10,093 nucleotides of DNA from Cellvibrionales bacterium UBA3090 (GTDB lineage Bacteria > Pseudomonadota > Gammaproteobacteria > Pseudomonadales > Porticoccaceae). The notes under the pieces were generated by a model. The model searched no databases, was not told where the DNA came from, and saw only the letters and a list, made by a program, of their open reading frames with translations. Within the stretch, counting starts at the first letter, position 1. Each line of letters starts with the position of its first letter. The translations under genes and the position numbers were made by a program. Where the stretch lies: contig DFBC01000159.1 in assembly GCA_002367235.1 (NCBI GenBank), forward strand, positions 2,853 to 12,945. The letters run 5' to 3'. Below are positions 7,610-10,093 of this stretch, piece after piece.

Positions 7610-7620
7610 AAAAAGATCGC

Positions 7621-7629
7621 TGTGGGTAA
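7621..7629 (-). promoter_or_regulatory. DnaA box (TTACCCACA, minus strand)
   Basis: TGTGGGTAA is the reverse complement of TTACCCACA, the third copy of this variant. It begins 20 nt after the perfect box begins. A weaker 7 of 9 candidate, TGTGTGTAA, follows at 7633-7641 in the same orientation. Confidence 0.72.
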
Positions 7630-7681
7630 CTCTGTGTGTAAATTATTGTTAACTTTATTTACGTTATGGTTTGATCTTTCA

Positions 7682-7710
7682 TTGATCTGTCGGAGCTTTT
7701 TCTTTAAAAT
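7682..7710 (+). promoter_or_regulatory. Candidate sigma70 promoter of rpmH
   Basis: The -35 TTGATC (7682-7687) and -10 TAAAAT (7705-7710) are separated by 17 nt. A GC-rich stretch (CGCCCGCCC) follows the -10, the type of discriminator found at ribosomal promoters under stringent control. The -35 hexamer contains a GATC site. A second TTGATC begins 11 nt upstream at 7671-7676. Confidence 0.6.
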
Positions 7711-7753
7711 CGCCCGCCCTTTGAGGCTAATAGTCAGTTAACGGAAGTCAGTC

Positions 7754-7888
7754 ATGAAAAGAACATTTCAGCCAAGCGTACTTAAGCGCAAACGTACTCA
7801 CGGTTTTCGTGCTCGTATGGCAACAACAAATGGCCGTTTGGTCATCAAACGTCGTCGTGCTAAAGGGCGCAAGCGTTTAGCGGCATAA
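7754..7888 (+). CDS. rpmH: 50S ribosomal protein L34
   Basis: L34 is a small basic protein of the large ribosomal subunit. The ORF encodes 44 aa beginning MKRTFQPSVLKRKRTHGFRA and ending in RRRAKGRKRLAA, matching the family along its whole length (E. coli is 46 aa). GGAAG at 7743-7747 lies 6 nt ahead of the ATG. It is the first gene right of the origin and heads the rpmH-rnpA-yidD-yidC unit. In many gammaproteobacteria rpmH is divergent from dnaA; here its divergent neighbour is mnmG. Confidence 0.98.
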   Translation: MKRTFQPSVLKRKRTHGFRARMATTNGRLVIKRRRAKGRKRLAA

Positions 7889-7893
7889 TTATC

Positions 7894-7921
7894 AGCCCAT
7901 CATAAGGGCAGGGCTATGCCC
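7894..7921 (+). promoter_or_regulatory. Alternative small hairpins between rpmH and rnpA
   Basis: Two 5-bp pairings are possible in this leader: AGCCC (7894-7898) with GGGCT (7911-7915), and GGGCA (7906-7910) with TGCCC (7917-7921). Their arms interleave, and the 1-nt connector at 7916 makes forming both at once unlikely, so they are best read as alternatives. Neither is followed by a U-tract, so this is not a clear terminator. It may tune rpmH relative to rnpA expression, but that is inference. Confidence 0.35.
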
Positions 7922-7927
7922 AAATAG
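7916..7927 (+). other. Three-codon micro-ORF ahead of rnpA
   Basis: ATG CCC AAA TAG (Met-Pro-Lys-stop) is in the same frame as rnpA and ends 3 nt before the rnpA ATG. AAGGG at 7904-7908 lies 7 nt upstream of its ATG, whereas the rnpA ATG has no obvious ribosome binding site of its own. ATGCCC occurs again 15 nt later as the first two codons of rnpA. Translation of this micro-ORF is unproven. Confidence 0.35.
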
Positions 7928-7930
7928 AAC

Positions 7931-8299
7931 ATGCCCGAAGCCACCTTCAGCAGAAATAAACGCCTATTAACAGCCCGGGCTTACCAGGCTGTTTTTGGTG
8001 GCACCCATTTCAAGGTTGCTCACCCTCACCTTTTATTGCTTGCCAGACCAAACGAGCTATCTCATCCTCGGTTGGGTCTTGTGGTCGCAAAAAAACATAT
8101 ACGACATGCCGTAGACCGCAACCGTGTGAAACGGGTCGTGCGAGAGACCTTTCGTCTTGCGCAATCCCAGTTAAATTCTCTTGATGTGGTATTTCTAGCT
8201 CGACCGGGGTTAGATAAACTTTCCCCACACGATCAAATAGCGTTGTTACAAAAAAGTTGGCAGCGATTAACTCGTAAACTAATGGTTGAGCGGGAATGA
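7931..8299 (+). CDS. rnpA: Ribonuclease P protein component
   Basis: RnpA is the protein cofactor of RNase P, helping the catalytic RNA bind and cleave the 5' leaders of pre-tRNAs. The 122 aa are the usual size. The early motif FSRNKRLLTARAYQAVF (6-22) and HPRLGLVVAKKHIRHAVDRN lead into the signature RNRVKRVVRETFR (63-75), which forms the conserved basic RNA-binding helix. The start at 7931 is the only possible ATG in frame, because TAG at 7925-7927 closes the frame just upstream. The gene sits 42 nt after rpmH and overlaps yidD by 4 nt (ATGA). Confidence 0.97.
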   Translation: MPEATFSRNKRLLTARAYQAVFGGTHFKVAHPHLLLLARPNELSHPRLGLVVAKKHIRHAVDRNRVKRVVRETFRLAQSQLNSLDVVFLARPGLDKLSPHDQIALLQKSWQRLTRKLMVERE

Positions 8300-8532
8300 A
8301 GAAGCTGATTATCGCTGGAATCAAAGGGTATCAGTTTTTGATTAGCCCTCTTTTAGGTTCAAGTTGCCGCTTTTATCCCAGCTGTTCCTGTTATGCGGTG
8401 GCATCAGTAGATCAGTATGGCGTGTTGAAAGGGGGTTATCTTACCCTGCGCCGCCTTATAAAATGTCACCCTTATCACTCCGGGGGATTTGACCCGGTTC
8501 CGCAACCCGAACAAAAACCTGAGTTGAAATAA
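8296..8532 (+). CDS. yidD: Membrane protein insertion efficiency factor YidD
   Basis: YidD is a small amphipathic, membrane-associated protein that helps YidC-dependent insertion. It is 78 aa. The family's cysteine-containing core is visible as SCRFYPSCSCYA (23-34), followed by YGVLKGGYLTLRRLIKCHP (41-59) and GGFDPVP near the end. The N-terminal KKLIIAGIKGYQFLISPLL is the expected amphipathic/hydrophobic helix. Its ATG overlaps the rnpA stop (ATGA), and yidC begins 2 nt after its stop, so the three are almost certainly translated from one mRNA. Confidence 0.96.
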   Translation: MKKLIIAGIKGYQFLISPLLGSSCRFYPSCSCYAVASVDQYGVLKGGYLTLRRLIKCHPYHSGGFDPVPQPEQKPELK

Positions 8533-8534
8533 AT

Positions 8535-10093
8535 ATGGATTGGCAACGCTCACTACTTATTAGTGCCATGCTGGTGGTGCTTTATATGCTATTTCTGGAA
8601 TGGAATACGTTTCAGGAGGCAAATGCACCAAAAGTGGATATCGCCGCAGCAGAGGCCATGGTAACGCCAGAGTTACCGGAGGTTGCAGTTAATACATCTT
8701 CCGATGTAGGTGAGCTACCTGTTTCTGATGAGTCGATTTCTGAGCAGACTGTTGAATTGGTTACCAATAAAAACACACGAATGGTTCGTGTATCAACAGA
8801 CGTTTTGACTGTTCTAATCGACACTCATGGTGGTGATATTGTCAGGGTTGAGTTACCCCAACACTTAACCGAGTTAGGTGATATCGAGAGCCCTTTTATT
8901 CTCCTTAATCGTACAGCGAGTACCACCTATATTGCCCAAAGTGGTTTGATTGGAGCCAATGGAACAGACACCAGTGCTGGCCGCCCCCTGTTTAAAGTAG
9001 GTGCTGACCATTACGAAATGTTGGAGGGGCAAGACACGTTAGAGGTGAACCTAACCCTTGAGCAGGATGGGGTTCTTATCACCAAGCAGTTTAGTTTCAA
9101 TCGTGGCGATTATTTAGTCGGACTGAATTACCAGATTGAAAACCGGGGTGCGCAGCCATGGAAAGCTGGATTGTTCGGGCAAATAAAGCGCGATAGCCAC
9201 GATCCATCAGTGGGTGGTGGTATGGGCATGAAGCCATTCTTGGGCGCGGCACTTACCAGTAACGATGAAAACTATAAAAAAATGGATTTTGATGATATAG
9301 CTGACGAGCCCTTTAAAGAGGCTGTCCCCGGGGGATGGCTAGCGATGGTTCAGCATTATTTTATTAGCGCCTGGGTGCCAGATCAAACTCTCACGAATAC
9401 ATTTAACCTACGCAAATTAGGTAACCAAGATTTGTATGTACTTGGTTTTACCTCTCCTTTGGTCACAGTAGAGCCCGGGAGCAAGGGTGAGCTAAAGGCC
9501 GCTTTTTATGCTGGCCCCAAGGATCAGTACCGCCTAGAAAAAATATCGCCTTATCTTGACCTAACCGTCGACTATGGTTGGCTCTGGTGGATCGCCAAAC
9601 CCTTATTCTGGGTGCTTACCCAGCTTCATGGTTTTTTGGGTAATTGGGGCTGGTCGATTATTTTCTTAACGGTCATGATCAAGGCCGCATTTTTCAGGCT
9701 TTCAGCAACCAGTTATAAATCTATGGCTAATATGCGGAAACTTCAGCCAGAAATGGCTCGCCTGAAGGATTTATATGGCGATGACCGCCAGAAAATGTCT
9801 CAGGAAACCATGAGTTTGTACAAGCGGGAAAAAGTAAACCCCATGGGTGGCTGCCTGCCAATTCTGGTACAAATGCCGGTGTTCATCGCACTTTACTGGG
9901 TGCTACTCGAAAGTGTTGAGTTGCGACACTCGCCTTGGATTTTATGGATTCAAGATTTGTCGATTAAAGACCCTTACTTCGTGCTTCCACTGATTATGGG
10001 GGCAAGTATGTTTATTCAGCAGAAGCTAAACCCAACGCCTCCCGACCCAACACAGGCTAAGGTTATGCAGATGATGCCCATTGCCTTTACCTT
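8535..10093 (+). CDS. yidC: Membrane protein insertase YidC (3' end beyond window)
   Basis: YidC (Oxa1/Alb3 family) inserts and folds inner-membrane proteins, alone or with SecYEG; the Fo c and a subunits encoded in this window are classic clients of the family. 519 codons are visible. Residues 1-22 form the first membrane helix (MDWQRSLLISAMLVVLYMLF). A long periplasmic beta-rich domain follows to about residue 350. The conserved insertase core begins with WGWSIIFLTVMIK, with Lys383 at the place of E. coli Arg366. The cytoplasmic hairpin includes LYKREKVNPMGGCLPILVQM, with Cys440 matching E. coli Cys423. The last one or two membrane helices are cut off. Arg388 replaces a usually conserved proline. 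Confidence 0.97.
   Translation, partial: MDWQRSLLISAMLVVLYMLFLEWNTFQEANAPKVDIAAAEAMVTPELPEVAVNTSSDVGELPVSDESISEQTVELVTNKNTRMVRVSTDVLTVLIDTHGGDIVRVELPQHLTELGDIESPFILLNRTASTTYIAQSGLIGANGTDTSAGRPLFKVGADHYEMLEGQDTLEVNLTLEQDGVLITKQFSFNRGDYLVGLNYQIENRGAQPWKAGLFGQIKRDSHDPSVGGGMGMKPFLGAALTSNDENYKKMDFDDIADEPFKEAVPGGWLAMVQHYFISAWVPDQTLTNTFNLRKLGNQDLYVLGFTSPLVTVEPGSKGELKAAFYAGPKDQYRLEKISPYLDLTVDYGWLWWIAKPLFWVLTQLHGFLGNWGWSIIFLTVMIKAAFFRLSATSYKSMANMRKLQPEMARLKDLYGDDRQKMSQETMSLYKREKVNPMGGCLPILVQMPVFIALYWVLLESVELRHSPWILWIQDLSIKDPYFVLPLIMGASMFIQQKLNPTPPDPTQAKVMQMMPIAFT

Larger units (their letters stand above)
7207..7753. other. oriC: Chromosomal replication origin region (oriC)
   Basis: This 547-nt non-coding stretch lies between divergent mnmG and rpmH. 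In order it holds the mnmG promoter, an AT-rich tract (about 7308-7375) with an inverted repeat as a candidate unwinding element, an R1-like DnaA box (7388-7396), a full IHF consensus (7415-7427), a stretch of about 60 nt without clear sites, a DnaA-box cluster (7487-7641), an AT-rich segment with GATC sites, and the rpmH promoter. GATC occurs at 7524, 7615, 7673 and 7684, far fewer than the roughly 11 in E. coli oriC. Genes on both sides point outward, as expected for a bidirectional origin. The call is by pattern; no replication data are available here. Confidence 0.88.

Noticed and set aside
7894..7921. H-type pseudoknot formed by the two interleaved 5-bp pairings before rnpA
   Set aside because: The connector that must cross stem 1 is a single nucleotide (7916), which is too short; alternative hairpins are the better reading.
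8121..8132. GTGAAAC inside rnpA as half of a parS site
   Set aside because: The other half of the palindrome is missing and the site lies in conserved RNR coding sequence.
8010..8824. Minus-strand open frames opposite rnpA and yidC
   Set aside because: They overlap strongly supported genes on the plus strand and show no recognisable domain.
1..10093. Search by eye for mobile elements, CRISPR repeats, tRNAs, toxin-antitoxin or defence genes
   Set aside because: None seen. All coding space is filled by conserved housekeeping genes and the only long gap is the origin.

Overview
The window is the replication-origin neighbourhood of a gammaproteobacterial chromosome. Every protein-coding gene is a recognisable housekeeping gene. 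The proteins have gammaproteobacterial lengths and motifs: MnmG 628 aa, a c-subunit with the GLIDAIPM motif, a YidC resembling the Pseudomonas/marine type with Lys in place of the E. coli TM2 Arg, and chromosomal ParAB. The moderate base composition and the ParAB-RsmG-MnmG-ATP synthase order suggest a pseudomonad/Cellvibrio-like or other marine gammaproteobacterium. The genus cannot be fixed from sequence reading alone.

Left arm (1-7206, all on the minus strand, transcribed away from the origin). The origin-proximal group is mnmG (tRNA U34 modification), rsmG (16S rRNA m7G527 methyltransferase), parA and parB (chromosome segregation). Gaps between these genes are 3-21 nt, so they look like one transcription unit. 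A 172-nt gap follows, with a near-consensus sigma70 promoter (TTGAAA-N17-TATAAT). This drives the ATP synthase operon atpI-atpB-atpE-atpF-atpH-atpA, and atpA runs off the left edge.

Origin (7207-7753, 547 nt without a gene). It holds a candidate mnmG promoter, an AT-rich tract with a perfect 11-bp inverted repeat, an R1-like DnaA box, a full-consensus IHF site, a cluster of at least five good DnaA boxes, and an rpmH promoter overlapping paired GATC sites. The left half (mnmG, AT-rich DNA, R1-like box, IHF site) is colinear with E. coli oriC. The right flank is rpmH rather than mioC.

Right arm (7754-10093, plus strand, also away from the origin). rpmH (L34), rnpA (RNase P protein), yidD and yidC (membrane protein insertion) follow. 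yidD overlaps rnpA by 4 nt, yidC starts 2 nt after yidD, and yidC is cut by the right edge.

No mobile element, CRISPR array, tRNA, rRNA or cargo system is visible. The points of interest are the origin itself (hybrid gene context, E. coli-like spacing, repeated TTACCCACA boxes), the absence of dnaA, mioC and mnmE between mnmG and rpmH, and a three-codon micro-ORF in frame just ahead of rnpA.
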